A DNA stretch of 64,000 nt, from assembly GCA_963811265.1 (NCBI GenBank), contig CAWEQS010000022.1:42465-106464 (forward strand), given 5' to 3'. The stretch is from JAOUJD01 sp963811265 (GTDB lineage: Bacteria > Pseudomonadota > Gammaproteobacteria > Burkholderiales > Burkholderiaceae_F). The translations under genes and the position numbers were made by a program. The notes beneath the pieces are model-generated. The model saw only the letters and a program-made list of their open reading frames with translations. It searched no databases and was not told the origin of the DNA. Shown piece after piece: positions 9,046-18,656 of the stretch (its first letter is position 1; every line of letters begins with the position of its first letter).

Positions 9046-9143
9046 GTGGGCGGGTTCCTGCAGCGGCCGGCCTGCGCCGCGGTTTCGAGGATTCGATTAT
9101 CTCCGACGGCGGCCGTGCATGGCCCGGCAGTGCAGCAACTCGC

Positions 9144-9335
9144 CTAAAGCGCCCGCTCGACCCGGACCACGCCCGCGTCGTCGGCCTCGGCGTGCGCCTT
9201 GAACCCGAGCTTGCGCGCCAGCGCCAGCATCTTCGAGTTGTTGGCGATCACCGAGCCTTCCATCCGGGTGTAGCCGTCGCGCCGGGCGCGGCGCACCAGG
9301 CTGGCGAGCAGCGGCCGAGCGAGGCCCGAGCCCGA
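9144..9335 (-). pseudogene. truncated copy of the GNAT acetyltransferase gene (3' part only)
   Basis: The frame encodes the last 57 or so residues of a GNAT protein (LLASLVRRARRDGY, SVIANNSKM, ARKLGFKAHAE). It is nearly identical to the C-terminus of the intact gene at 11900-12448. Homology stops abruptly at 9333, where the frame of an unrelated gene begins. The acetyl-CoA site is incomplete, so it cannot be functional on its own. Confidence 0.8.
9164..9333 (-). repeat. 170-bp direct repeat, copy 1 (partner 11932-12101)
   Basis: The two copies have equal length and the same orientation, and I count about five mismatches by eye. Copy 1 lies in the truncated GNAT gene, copy 2 in the intact one. 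They bracket about 2.6 kb that holds the two most broken genes of the window. Confidence 0.85.
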
Positions 9336-10232
9336 GCGCTCGCGCCTCCTTCGCCCTTCTCGCCGCTGAGCTTCAGCCCGGTGAGGGGCACGGGCTTGAC
9401 CAGCGTGATGACGTTGTGCGGAACTCGGCAGCCCGTTCAGAAGGACGCCGTGAACCATCACGGCGCTGCCGCCGTCGACGAAGCGCGGCGACGCGTCAGC
9501 GCCGAACTGCCAGGAGGCCGACTTGGTGACCATGTTGCCGAACTGCGAGATGCTGACCCGAGCCTTTGCCCTTGGGCTCGACCATCGCCACCGTCATGCG
9601 CACGTTGATCAGCGGTGCCTGCAGGGCCTGGGCGGCCTGAGGCGCCGCCCAGCACCACGGTCTGCAGTGAACCCAGGGCAGACATGATGGGTGGGAGCCA
9701 CTTCTTGTCGTCCACGCCGTACAGCATGAGAGGCAGGCCCTTGGCGGTGACGAGCACGTTCACGGCCATGTGCTTGTCTTGCGCGATCCTTTCTCCAGCG
9801 ACTCGGTCAGGGGTGACGGGGGGCTGGCCTTGCGGATCTCCTGGTACTGGGGGTTGGCGTCCAGCTCGGCCTGCGGGACAGCCTCCACGCCCGCGGCCTT
9901 CAGGGACGCGACGAAGTTGTCGTAGAGCTTGTCGGCGACGGACTGCAGGAAGGCAGGATCGGCGCCACGGACCTGGACGAAGTAGGTGGCGCTCTTGCCC
10001 TGGAACATCCCGAAGCTGCCGGCGTCCCGCTCGATGCCTGGTCGCGCACGAGCTGAAGCACGAACGAAGCGATGGCGACCCGCTTGTGCTGGCCCATGCC
10101 GCCCGGTTGCGCGGTCTTCACGTAGTCGGCGACGGCCAGGGCGGCGTCCGCGGCGGCCGGGGTCTGCGCCAACGCCGGGCTGCCGCAACTTCCAATCAGT
10201 GCAGCCACGGCCAGCGTTCGAATCGCGCTCAT
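9334..10232 (-). pseudogene. exported protein of unknown function, frameshifted
   Basis: The ATG at 10232 has a GAGGAGG ribosome site and a signal peptide ending SPALAQT. Reading continues through at least three frame changes with coding-like sequence throughout: QHKRVAIASFVLQLVRDQ, then GSFGMFQGKSATYFVQVRG with ADKLYDNFVASLKAAGVEA, then MAVNVLVTAKGLPLMLYG, then HNVITLVKPVPLTGLKLSG. Without breaks it would be about 300 residues and periplasmic. I do not recognise the family. Its 3' end is cut by the truncated GNAT copy, so it is probably a true pseudogene, although some breaks could be assembly errors. Confidence 0.6.
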
Positions 10233-10460
10233 TGCACTTGCCTCCTCTCGCGGCCGGACCCGGCCATCGATGGTCGCGGGAGTGTATGGGCAACCGGCGC
10301 GCCGAGCGCGATTCGTTGCCTCGCTCGCCGACGAAAGGTGTGGCAACCTGCCGGTCCCGATGGGTTGAGAACTCGTCACGCCGTTCGGCGGCGACCTGCG
10401 GACGATCTTCGCGTCGCGAAACACAACAACGACAGCGTCATCGCAAAAGGGGAACACGAA

Positions 10461-11808
10461 ATGAAATCCGCACTCCTGCTTGCTCGCCGGCGCTGTGCTG
10501 GCGCTGGCTGGCGGCGCCGCCACGCGCAGTCTCCTCAGCCGACGGCGGTCCTGATCGAAAACGTCCGCATCTTCAACGGCACGGCCGACCGGCTGTCCGC
10601 GCCCTCCAACGTGCTGATCGTCGGCAATGCGATCAAGGCGATCTCGACGGCGCCGATCGCGGCTCCGACGGACGACGACGGTGACGCGCATCGCCGGCGG
10701 TGGCCGCACGCTGATGCCGGGCCTGATCGACGCGCACACGCACATCATGTTCGCCACCGTGCCGCAGGCGCAGGTACTCACCGGCGACATCGGCTTCGTC
10801 AATGTGGTGGCCGTGAAGGCGCGAGCGACATGCTGATGCGGGGCTTCACCGTCGATCCGTGACCTGGGCGGCCCGGTGTTCGGGCTGAAGCGCGGCATCG
10901 ACACGGGAGTGGTCCCGGGGCCGCGCATCTGGGCGTCGGGCTCGTTCGTGTCGCAGTCCGGCGGACACGGCGACTTCCGCCTGCCCAACGAACTGCCGGC
11001 GCGTCCGGGCGACTTCAGCTACAGCGAGCGCGTGGGCGCGGCGGCCATCGCCGACAGCCCCGACTCGTACGCCAGCGCGTCCGCGAGCAGCTCGCGCTGG
11101 GCGCCTCGCAGATCAAGATGATGGCGGGCGGCGGCGTGGCTTCGAGCTACGACCCGCTCGACGTCACGCAGTACAGCGTGCCGGAACTGAAGCGCGCGGT
11201 CGAAGCGGCGGAGAACTGGGGCACCTATGTGACAGTGCACGCGTACACACCGCGCGCGGTGCGCCAGGCGATCGAGGCGGGCGTCAAGTGCATCGACCAT
11301 GGCCAGCTGCTCGACGACGCGACCGCCCGGTTGATGGCGGAGAAGGGCGTGTGGTGGAGCCTGCAACCGTTCATGGACGACGGCCGTTCGCCGTTCCCGC
11401 CCGGGTCGATCAACCGCATCAAGCAGGAGGCGATGTGGGCCGGGACCGACGCTGCCTAGCGCTGGCGAAGAAGCACAGGATCAAGACGGCGTGGGGTACC
11501 GACGCGCTGTTCAGCGCGCGAGGCGGCCGCGAAGCAGGGCGCGGATCTCGTGAAGCTCCTGCAAGTGGTACACGCCGGCCGAGGCGCTGAGGATGGCGAC
11601 GGCCGACAACGCCGAGCTGCTCGCGCTGTCGGGCGAGCGCAGCCCCTACCCGGGCAAGCTCGGCGTCGTGCAGGAAGGAGCGCTGGCGGACCTGCTGCTC
11701 GTCGACGGCGACCCGCTCGCCAAACTCGAACTCGTCGCTGATCCGGGCAGGAACTTCGTCGTCATCATGAAGGACGGCAAGGTCTACAAGAACACGCTGC
11801 GCCCGTAG
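10461..11808 (+). pseudogene. amidohydrolase-family protein, multiply frameshifted
   Basis: Pieces in successive frames give an imidazolonepropionase-like amidohydrolase: VLIENVRIFNGTADRL, then LMPGLIDAHTHIMFA (metal-binding HxH), GPRIWASGSFVSQSGGHGD, QIKMMAGGGVASSYDPLD, YVTVHAYTPRAVRQAIEAG with CIDHGQ, AKKHRIKTAWGTDALF, and GVVQEGALADLLLVDGDPL near the end. The order and motifs match the family of about 430-450 residues, usually secreted. Around six frame changes interrupt it, more than any other gene here. The N-terminal signal region is also disturbed. It lies between the two GNAT repeats. Confidence 0.8.
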
Positions 11809-11899
11809 CGAGGCGAGAGAGTCGCGGCAGGCGACTCGGCCGCGTCGGCCGAGTGCCTGTGCCTCGACGTCGCTGGCCAGGGTGCCGAGCGCTAGGCCG

Positions 11900-12448
11900 T
11901 TACCAGCTCGGCTGCAGCAACCTTTCCACCTGGACCACGCCCGCGTCGTCGGCCTCGGCGTGCGCCTTGAACCCGAGCTTGCGCGCCAGCGTCAGCATCT
12001 TCGAGTTGTTGGCGATCACCGAGCCTTCCATCCGGGTGTAGCCATCGCGCCGGGCGCGGCGCACCAGGCTGGCGAGCAGCTGCCGCGCGAGGCCCGAGCC
12101 CCGCCAGTCCTCGGCCACGGTGATCGCGAACTCGCAGGTCGAGGGGTCGTCGTCCTTGAGCCGCACGTACTGGGCGGCGCCGACGATGTCGATGCCGTCG
12201 GTCGCCGGGATCGTGGCCACGAACGCGAAGTCGCGCCCCGGGCGCGGGTGAACGCCGCGGTCGAGCGCCGCGGGATCGAGCTGCCGCTTGTGCTGCATGA
12301 ACCGGGAGTAGCGCGACTCGGCCGTCAGGCGCTCGAACGCCTGCGCGATCTCCGGGGCGTCCGCCGGGCCGATCGCGCGCAGCGTCACCTCGCGGCCGTC
12401 GCGCAGCGGCAGGCGACGGGGACGGTACGCCGCTGTCGGCTTCGCCAT
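11900..12448 (-). CDS. GNAT-family N-acetyltransferase
   Basis: The 182-residue protein has TLRAIGPADAPEIAQAFERL at its start, the central strand CEFAITVAEDWRGSGLARQLL with the acetyl-CoA P-loop-like WRGSGLA, and SVIANNSKMLTLARKLGF. Such proteins transfer acetyl groups to amines. The substrate is unknown. It begins 3 bp after the fadD stop, so the two form an operon. Its 3' part is duplicated at 9164-9333. Confidence 0.85.
   Translation of the reverse strand: MAKPTAAYRPRRLPLRDGREVTLRAIGPADAPEIAQAFERLTAESRYSRFMQHKRQLDPAALDRGVHPRPGRDFAFVATIPATDGIDIVGAAQYVRLKDDDPSTCEFAITVAEDWRGSGLARQLLASLVRRARRDGYTRMEGSVIANNSKMLTLARKLGFKAHAEADDAGVVQVERLLQPSW
11932..12101 (-). repeat. 170-bp direct repeat, copy 2 (partner 9164-9333)
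   Basis: This is the copy within the intact GNAT gene. The repeat ends at the same codon position in both copies, after a GAGGCCCGAGCCC stretch. Confidence 0.85.
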
Positions 12449-12451
12449 GCG

Positions 12452-14155
12452 CTATCCGCGATCGGCCGGAGCAGGCGCCGCACTCGCCGCCGCACCGCTG
12501 TCGCGCAGCTCGCGCCGGAGGATCTTGCCGATGTTGGTCTTCGGCAAGGGCTCGTCGCGGAACTCGACCTTGCGCGGCATCTTGTATCCCGTCAGGTGCT
12601 GCCTGCAGTGCGCGAGCAGGTCGTCTTCGGTCAGCGCGGGGTCCTTGCGCACCACGACGACCTTCACCGCTTCGCCCGCGCGATCGTCGTGCACGCCGAT
12701 CGCCGCGGCCTCGAGAACGCCGGGATGCATGGTCAGCACGTCCTCGATCTCGTTGGGGAACACCTTGAAGCCGGACACGACGATCATGTCCTTCTTGCGG
12801 TCGGTGATGCGGATGCTGCCGCGGTCGTCCATCACGCCCATGTCGCCGGTGCGCAGCCAGCCATCGGCGGTGAACACGTGGGCGGACTCCTCGGGGCGGT
12901 TCCAGTAGCCCCTCATCACCTGCGGGCCGCGCAGGCTGATCTCGCCTACTTCACCGAGCGCGACCGGGCGCCCGTCGTCGTCGAGGATCGCCGCATCCGT
13001 GCTGGGCAGCGGCACGCCGATCTGGCCGCTCCACTCGTCGATGGTGACCGGGTTGGCGATCGCCACCGGCGCGCTCTCGGTCAGGCCATAGCCTTCCACC
13101 AGCGGCACACCGGTCATCTGCTTCCAGCGATGCGCCACGACGTGCTGCACGGCCATGCCGCCCGCGACCGCGAGCTTCAGGTGGCTCCAGTCGACCGTGC
13201 CGGCGTCCGGCGCATCGAGCAGCGCGCGGAACAGCGTGTTGACGCCGATGATCGCGCTGAAGCGCTCCTCCCTGAGGGTCTTGATGAAGGCCGGCAGGTC
13301 GCGCGGGTTGGCGACGAGCACGACCTGCGCCCCCTTGCTGAAGAAGGACAGGCACCCGGTCAATGCGAACACGTGGTAGAGCGGCAGCGGGATGACCACC
13401 GTCTCGACGCCGTCGCTGAGGTTGGGCGACATCCACGCGGCGACCTGCAGCACGTTGGCCACCATGTTGCCGTGGCTCAGCATGGCGCCCTTGGCCACAC
13501 CCGTCGTGCCGCCCGTGTACTGCAGGAAAGCGAGGTCGGCGCGGGTGAGCGTCGGTTCGTCGAGCGACTGCGCCCGGCCCGCGGCGAGCGCACGGTTGAA
13601 GCCGACCGCGCCCGCGAGCCGCCAGGGCGGCACCATCTTCTTCACGTACTTCACCACCACGTTCGTCAGCACGCGCTTGATGGTCGGCAGCATGTCGCCG
13701 ACCTGCGTCGTGACCACGACGCGCAGGCGCGTGGCCCGGATCACCTGTTCGAGCGTGTGCGCGAAGTTCTCCAGCACCACGATCGCCACGGCGCCGCTGT
13801 CGTTCAGCTGGTGCTCGAGTTCGCGCGGGGTGTAGAGCGGGTTGACGTTGACCACCACCATGCCGGCCCGCAGCGCCCCGAACATGGCCACCGGGTACTG
13901 CAGCAGGTTGGGCATCATCAGGGCGACGCGGTCGCCGCGCTTCAGCCCGGCGACCTTCTGCAGCCAGGCGGCGAAGGCGCGGCTCGCCTCGTCGAGCTGG
14001 CGGAAGGTCATCACCGTGCCCATCGAGTTGAAGGCCGGCCGCTCCGCGAAGCGCGCGCAGCTGGCGTCGAGCACGTCCTTGAGCGAAGCCAGCGGCCCGA
14101 AGTCGATCTCGGCTGGAACGGTGGGCGGGTACTGGGCAAGCCAGGGCTTTTGCAT
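12452..14155 (-). CDS. fadD: long-chain-fatty-acid--CoA ligase
   Basis: The ATG at 14155 (MQKPWLAQYP) has GGGAG upstream and gives 567 residues, close to the usual 560. It shows the AMP-binding signature YTGGTTGVAKGAMLSHGN, the A5 motif VEGYGLTES, the A7/A8 stretch GWLRTGDMGVMDDRG with ITDRKKDMIVVSGFKVFPNEIE, and the C-terminal catalytic Lys in KTNIGKILRREL. It activates long-chain fatty acids with ATP and CoA for beta-oxidation or lipid synthesis. It is co-transcribed with the GNAT gene. The WS/DGAT gene downstream of the insertion is a plausible user of its product. Confidence 0.92.
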   Translation of the reverse strand: MQKPWLAQYPPTVPAEIDFGPLASLKDVLDASCARFAERPAFNSMGTVMTFRQLDEASRAFAAWLQKVAGLKRGDRVALMMPNLLQYPVAMFGALRAGMVVVNVNPLYTPRELEHQLNDSGAVAIVVLENFAHTLEQVIRATRLRVVVTTQVGDMLPTIKRVLTNVVVKYVKKMVPPWRLAGAVGFNRALAAGRAQSLDEPTLTRADLAFLQYTGGTTGVAKGAMLSHGNMVANVLQVAAWMSPNLSDGVETVVIPLPLYHVFALTGCLSFFSKGAQVVLVANPRDLPAFIKTLREERFSAIIGVNTLFRALLDAPDAGTVDWSHLKLAVAGGMAVQHVVAHRWKQMTGVPLVEGYGLTESAPVAIANPVTIDEWSGQIGVPLPSTDAAILDDDGRPVALGEVGEISLRGPQVMRGYWNRPEESAHVFTADGWLRTGDMGVMDDRGSIRITDRKKDMIVVSGFKVFPNEIEDVLTMHPGVLEAAAIGVHDDRAGEAVKVVVVRKDPALTEDDLLAHCRQHLTGYKMPRKVEFRDEPLPKTNIGKILRRELRDSGAAASAAPAPADRG

Positions 14156-14304
14156 TTGGATTCTCCCGAGGCGATCGGGCATCGGCTCCATGGTCTTGAA
14201 ATTAGCCCACGTCGCGGCGCCATGCCATGCGCGATGACAACCGAACGGCGCCAGCGCCTCCCGCGCATCCCATGACGAGGTTACGCGCCCCGCAGGCCGC
14301 CGAC

Positions 14305-16218
14305 TCAGATCACGATCTGCGTGCCGATCTCGATCGCTCGGTTCGGCGGGATGCGGAAGAAGTCCGAGGCCGGCTGGGCGCTGCGCATCATCCATGCGAA
14401 CAGGCGGCTGCGCCACGCGGCCATGCCGCCGTGTCCGGTCACCGCGCTCTCGCGCGACAGGAAGAAGGACGTCTCGGCGGTGACGATCTGGAAGTCGAAG
14501 TGCCGATCGAGCGTCTGCGCGATGTCGGCGATGTCGTACGAGTCCTTGAAGCCGCGGTCGATCTTCACCAGGTAGCAGCCGTCGCCGAGGTCGCGGATCT
14601 CGGCGCAGTCCTCCGGATCCACGTGCGGGATGTCATGGGGCACCGCAGTGAGGAAGATGACCCTCTCGTGCATCACGCGGTTGTGCTTCAGGTTGTGAAG
14701 CAGCGCGCGCGGCACCCGGTCGACGCTGCCGGCCATGAACACCGCGGTGCCCTCGATGCGGATCGGCGGGTAGGTCTCCAGGCTCTTGAGGAACGGCTCG
14801 AGCGCGATGCCGGAACGCGCCCGCTCGGTCCGGAGCAGGAGCCGGCCGCGGTTCCAGGTCGAGAAGATGAAGAAGAGCAGGGCGCCGAACGCGAGCGGCA
14901 ACCAGCCGCCGTGCGGGATCTTCTCGGTATTGGCGGCGAGGAACAGTGCGTCGAGGGCGAGGAGGGGAAGGAGGACCAGTGCCATCTTCCACAGCGCCCA
15001 GTCCCAGCGGTAGCGCGCGACGATCGCGACACCCAGCGTCGTGATCATCATGGTGCTCGACACGGCGATGCCGTACGCCGCCGCCAGGTTCGATGAACTG
15101 CCGAAGCCGGCCACGAGCAGGATCACGAGCGCCAGCAGCAGCCAGTTCACCAGCGGCACATAGATCTGGCCCGCCGTCGTGTCCGACGTGAACAGGATCG
15201 ACATCCGCGGCACGTACCCGAGCTTGATGGCCTGGCTGGTCATCGAATACGCACCCGAGATCACGGCCTGCGATGCGATCACGGTGGCCGCGGTTGCCAG
15301 CACGACGAGCGGCAGTTGCAGCCAGCCGGGGGCCAGCAGGAAGAACGGGTTTGCGACGCCCTCCGGTCGTGCCAGCACCAGGCTGCCCTGGCCGAAGTAG
15401 TTGAGCAGCAGGCTGGGCATCACGATCCAGAACCATGCGAGCTGGATCGGGCGCCGGCCGAAGTGCCCCATGTCGGCATAGAGCGCTTCGCCGCCGGTGA
15501 CGGCGAGGAAGACCGCCGCCAGCACGACCAGCGTCGCCTGCGGATGCGACACGAGGTAGCCGATCGCATACAGCGGATCGAGCGCGGCGAGCACGCCCGG
15601 CTCGCGCACGATCTGCGCGGCACCGAGCACGCCGAGGACGCCGAACCACAGGATCATGACCGGCCCGAACACGGAGCCGACGCGGGCGGTGCCGTGCCGT
15701 TGCACGACGAACAGTCCGATCAGGATGACGAGCGTCAGCGGGATGACGAAGGCCTTGAACCGGGGCGAAATGACCTCGAGCCCCTCGACCGCGGACAGTA
15801 CGGAAATCGCCGGCGTGATGGCGCTGTCGCCATAGAACATCGCCGCGCCGAACAGGCCGAGCCAGATCGCCGCGGTCGTCACGTGGCCGCGGGCCGGAAA
15901 CTGCCTGAGCACGAGGGCGAGCAGGGCGAGGATGCCGCCCTCGCCGCGGTTGTCCGCCCGCAGCACGATCATGATGTACTTGACCGAGACGACGAGCGTC
16001 ACGGCCCAGAAGATCATCGACAGCACGCCGAGCACGGCCTCCGGCCCGGTGCCGGAGGCCTGCGCGTTCGTGATGCTCTCCTTGAAGGCATACAGGGGGC
16101 TGGTGCCGATGTCGCCGTAGACGACGCCGAGGGCACCGAGGGTCAGCGCGGCCAGGCTTTCCTGGTGCGTGGGCGTCGGCAGGGGCAGGCGTTCGCCGGT
16201 GGTCGTTGCAGTGGACAT
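14305..16218 (-). CDS. kup: Kup-family potassium uptake protein
   Basis: The 637-residue protein has the Kup signature LGALGVVYGDIGTSPLYAFKES near the N-terminus, about 12 membrane segments (for example YGDSAITPAISVLSAVEG), and the soluble C-terminal domain of the family. It imports K+ with protons across the inner membrane. It follows kdpD-like and kdpE-like genes on the same strand by 75 bp. No kdpFABC genes are in the window. A tandem repeat upstream of its start may be the binding site of the KdpE-like protein. Confidence 0.93.
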   Translation of the reverse strand: MSTATTTGERLPLPTPTHQESLAALTLGALGVVYGDIGTSPLYAFKESITNAQASGTGPEAVLGVLSMIFWAVTLVVSVKYIMIVLRADNRGEGGILALLALVLRQFPARGHVTTAAIWLGLFGAAMFYGDSAITPAISVLSAVEGLEVISPRFKAFVIPLTLVILIGLFVVQRHGTARVGSVFGPVMILWFGVLGVLGAAQIVREPGVLAALDPLYAIGYLVSHPQATLVVLAAVFLAVTGGEALYADMGHFGRRPIQLAWFWIVMPSLLLNYFGQGSLVLARPEGVANPFFLLAPGWLQLPLVVLATAATVIASQAVISGAYSMTSQAIKLGYVPRMSILFTSDTTAGQIYVPLVNWLLLALVILLVAGFGSSSNLAAAYGIAVSSTMMITTLGVAIVARYRWDWALWKMALVLLPLLALDALFLAANTEKIPHGGWLPLAFGALLFFIFSTWNRGRLLLRTERARSGIALEPFLKSLETYPPIRIEGTAVFMAGSVDRVPRALLHNLKHNRVMHERVIFLTAVPHDIPHVDPEDCAEIRDLGDGCYLVKIDRGFKDSYDIADIAQTLDRHFDFQIVTAETSFFLSRESAVTGHGGMAAWRSRLFAWMMRSAQPASDFFRIPPNRAIEIGTQIVI

Positions 16219-16263
16219 TGCGGGCAGGGCGGTGGCTGTGATGACCGCAAGCGTGCCCCGACC

Positions 16264-16285
16264 CGCATCAGGAACGCATAAGGAA
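16264..16285 (-). promoter_or_regulatory. 11-bp tandem direct repeat upstream of kup
   Basis: On the + strand the units are CGCATCAGGAA and CGCATAAGGAA, directly adjacent with one mismatch. They lie 46-67 bp before the kup start and 8 bp after the kdpE stop. OmpR-family regulators such as KdpE typically bind direct repeats with a period near 10-11 bp, so this is a candidate operator. Confidence 0.5.
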
Positions 16286-16293
16286 GGGCGCTT

Positions 16294-16992
16294 CTAGGCA
16301 GCCGGCTCGGCCAGCCGGTAGCCCACCCCGGGCTCGGTGAGCAGCCGCTCGGGATCTGCCGGATCGGCTTCCAGCTTGGCCCGCAGTTGCGCCATGTAGA
16401 GGCGGAGGTAGTGCGTGTGCTCGGTGTACTCGGGGCCCCAGACGTCGGCGAGCAACTGGCGATGCGTCACCACCTGCCCCGCGTTCTGCGCAAGGCGCGC
16501 CAGCAGCTTGAACTCGGTCGGCGTCAGGTGGATCGGCTGGCCGCCGAGGCTCACCCGATGCGTCGGGATGTCGATCACCAGCCCGCCGTGTTCGTAGTGC
16601 GCCAATGCCGGCGCGACGACGGTGCCGCGATGGCGCAGCGCGACCCGCATGCGCGCGAGCAGTTCCGCCAGGCTGAACGGCTTGACGAGGTAGTCGTCGG
16701 CGCCGGCGTCGAGCAGGCGAATCTTCGGCTCGTCGGTGTGGCGCGCGGAAATCACGATGACCGGAGTGCGACGGTCGCGGCGCAGCGTCGCAAGCAGGCT
16801 CTCGCCGTCTTCATCCGGGAGGCCGAGGTCGAGCAGCACGAGGTCCACTTCGCCGCCGAGGTGCGCCAGCTGCGCGCGCGCATCGGCGGCGCTCGCGGCG
16901 GTCATCACCCGGTAGTTCTCGACCGACAGCGCTTCCCGCAACGTCGTGCGCAACTCGCGGTCGTCCTCGACGAGCAGGACGGTCAGCGTCAC
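16294..16992 (-). CDS. KdpE-like response regulator (OmpR family)
   Basis: The start is the GTG at 16992, which overlaps the TGA stop of the kinase gene by 4 bp (GTGA). It has a receiver domain (VLLVEDDRELR, phospho-acceptor in VLLDLGLPDEDG, Lys in YLVKPFSLAEL) and an OmpR/PhoB winged helix (HLTPTEFKLLARLAQNAGQVVTHRQLL, VWGPEYTEHTHYLRLYMAQLR), which is the KdpE type. It is expected to activate potassium-uptake genes when phosphorylated. Here the downstream gene is kup. Confidence 0.88.
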   Translation of the reverse strand: MTLTVLLVEDDRELRTTLREALSVENYRVMTAASAADARAQLAHLGGEVDLVLLDLGLPDEDGESLLATLRRDRRTPVIVISARHTDEPKIRLLDAGADDYLVKPFSLAELLARMRVALRHRGTVVAPALAHYEHGGLVIDIPTHRVSLGGQPIHLTPTEFKLLARLAQNAGQVVTHRQLLADVWGPEYTEHTHYLRLYMAQLRAKLEADPADPERLLTEPGVGYRLAEPAA

Positions 16993-18569
16993 GGTTGCGA
17001 TCCTTCGGTCGCCCGCCCGGATTGGTCCTGTGGCGGCCGCTCCAGCGGCAGCGAGCACTCGAAGCGCGAACCGCCGTGCGCACGCGGCCGGAACGTGAGG
17101 TCGCCGCCGTGGGCGCGCGCGATGGCGCGGCAGACGGCGAGGCCGACGCCCGCACCGCGCCGCGCCGGGGCCGCGGCACCGTCGGGCTGCTCATGCGTTG
17201 CAGGAATCCGCTGGAAGGAGTCGAAGATGCGTGCGCGCCACTCGGGCGGCACTCCGGGGCCGCGGTCGCAGACGGCGAGCAGCAGCCGATCGCTTTCGCA
17301 TCGCGCCTGGATCTCGATGTGTTCGGGGGCCCCTCCATACTTGAACGCGTTGTCCACCAGGTTCTCGAGCAACTGCACCAACAGGACGGCGTCACAGCGA
17401 ACGAGCGGCAGCCCGGGCTCCAGCTGCGCCTTGACCCGGCGCGTCTCGCCGCGCTGACGCAGCCGGCGGAGGACCGTTCCCACGATCTCTTCGACCGACT
17501 CCCAGTCCTTGTGCAGGGCCAGCCCGGGCGCGTCGAGGCGCGCGAGCTGCAGCGTGTTGTCGGTGAGCCGGGCGAGCTGGGTCGCTTCGTCGACGATGAT
17601 CGCCGCCAGGCGGCGGCGCTGGTCCGGCGTGAGCCGCTCGTCCTGGTCGTGCAGCGACGAGGCTGCGCCGAGGATCGTCGCGAGCGGCGTGCGATGGTCG
17701 TGCGAAATCGCGGCAAGCAGGGTGTTGCGCAACGCCTGCGACTGTGCGGACTCGCGCGCGGCGGCGGCGGCGCTCAGAGCAGCTGCGCGCTCGAGCGCCA
17801 ATCCCATCTGGTCGCACAGCGCCTGCGCCTGGCTGCGCAGCTCGCCTGCATCGACGGGCTCGGCAGGCACAGGAAGCAGCGCCGCGCCAAAGCTCCCATT
17901 GCGCGCGCGCATGGGCAGGTACCAAGCGCGCCGGTCCGGGGCGCGATCGATGCCGTGGACCATCTCGCGAGACTCGAGCAAGGCGGTCCGCAGGTCGGTC
18001 TTCTCGGCCCGGCTCATGGGACCCAGCGCGATGCATGCGTCCAGCTCGTTCGCGTCACCGGGCGTCCCGGGCAGCAGCAGCACGCTCGACGGCGCCCCGG
18101 CCAGGTCCGAGAGCGCCTGCTGCAGCAGCGGCGCGCACGAGCGCGGGTCCGCGGCATCCCGCAAGGCTTCACCGAAGTCGCGGAGCTGCTCCGCGCGCCG
18201 GAACTGGATCTGCGCGTCGACCGCGAGCCTGCGCTGCCGCGTCATCAACAGCGCGATCACCCAGCTGACGGCGAGCATGGTGGCCAGCAGCAGGACGTGC
18301 TGGCGCAGATCGACCGTGAAGGTGCCTCGCGGCGGCACGAAGGCAAAGTTGAAGCCCATGACCGCCACGGCGCACGCCAGCACGGAAACGCCCACCGGCA
18401 GCCACAACGCCGCGAGCGCGGCCGCGACGACGAGGATCAGCGCCTGGTTGGCCAGGTCGACGTGACCGTCCAGCAGAGCCATGGCGAGCCAGGCCAGCAG
18501 CCACACGACAGCGGCCGGCCAGTATCTGGAGACCCGGTGTTTGCGCACGGTAACGACCGAAGCCGACAT
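16989..18569 (-). CDS. KdpD-like sensor kinase lacking the N-terminal KdpD/Usp domains
   Basis: Starting at MSASVVTVRKH (ATG 18569) the protein has 526 residues, against about 900 for full KdpD. It begins with the four-helix DUF4118 membrane region (LALILVV-type segments to about residue 115). A GAF-like region follows, then HisKA with ISHDHRTPLATILGAASSL and HATPase motifs ENLVDNAFKYG, DRGPGVP and GAGVGLAVC. The HDHRTPL box differs from the usual HDLRTPL. The ATP-binding KdpD and Usp domains that sense c-di-AMP in some species are absent, so signal input must differ. Confidence 0.88.
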   Translation of the reverse strand: MSASVVTVRKHRVSRYWPAAVVWLLAWLAMALLDGHVDLANQALILVVAAALAALWLPVGVSVLACAVAVMGFNFAFVPPRGTFTVDLRQHVLLLATMLAVSWVIALLMTRQRRLAVDAQIQFRRAEQLRDFGEALRDAADPRSCAPLLQQALSDLAGAPSSVLLLPGTPGDANELDACIALGPMSRAEKTDLRTALLESREMVHGIDRAPDRRAWYLPMRARNGSFGAALLPVPAEPVDAGELRSQAQALCDQMGLALERAAALSAAAAARESAQSQALRNTLLAAISHDHRTPLATILGAASSLHDQDERLTPDQRRRLAAIIVDEATQLARLTDNTLQLARLDAPGLALHKDWESVEEIVGTVLRRLRQRGETRRVKAQLEPGLPLVRCDAVLLVQLLENLVDNAFKYGGAPEHIEIQARCESDRLLLAVCDRGPGVPPEWRARIFDSFQRIPATHEQPDGAAAPARRGAGVGLAVCRAIARAHGGDLTFRPRAHGGSRFECSLPLERPPQDQSGRATEGSQP

Positions 18570-18656
18570 CGCGAGCAACGTAGCACGAAGGCAATGAGGT
18601 CGACCAAAGGCCGAAGCTGCTGCACACTGCGAGGCATCGCGTACCGAGGGCAAGCC

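Noticed and set aside
9164..12101. The 170-bp repeats as ends of an insertion sequence
   Set aside because: There is no transposase, no terminal inverted repeat, and the repeats are coding parts of a GNAT gene.
11882..14275. Long + strand open frame opposite fadD and the GNAT gene
   Set aside because: It is an Arg/His/Ala-rich antisense shadow of a G+C-rich gene, with no motifs and no ribosome site.
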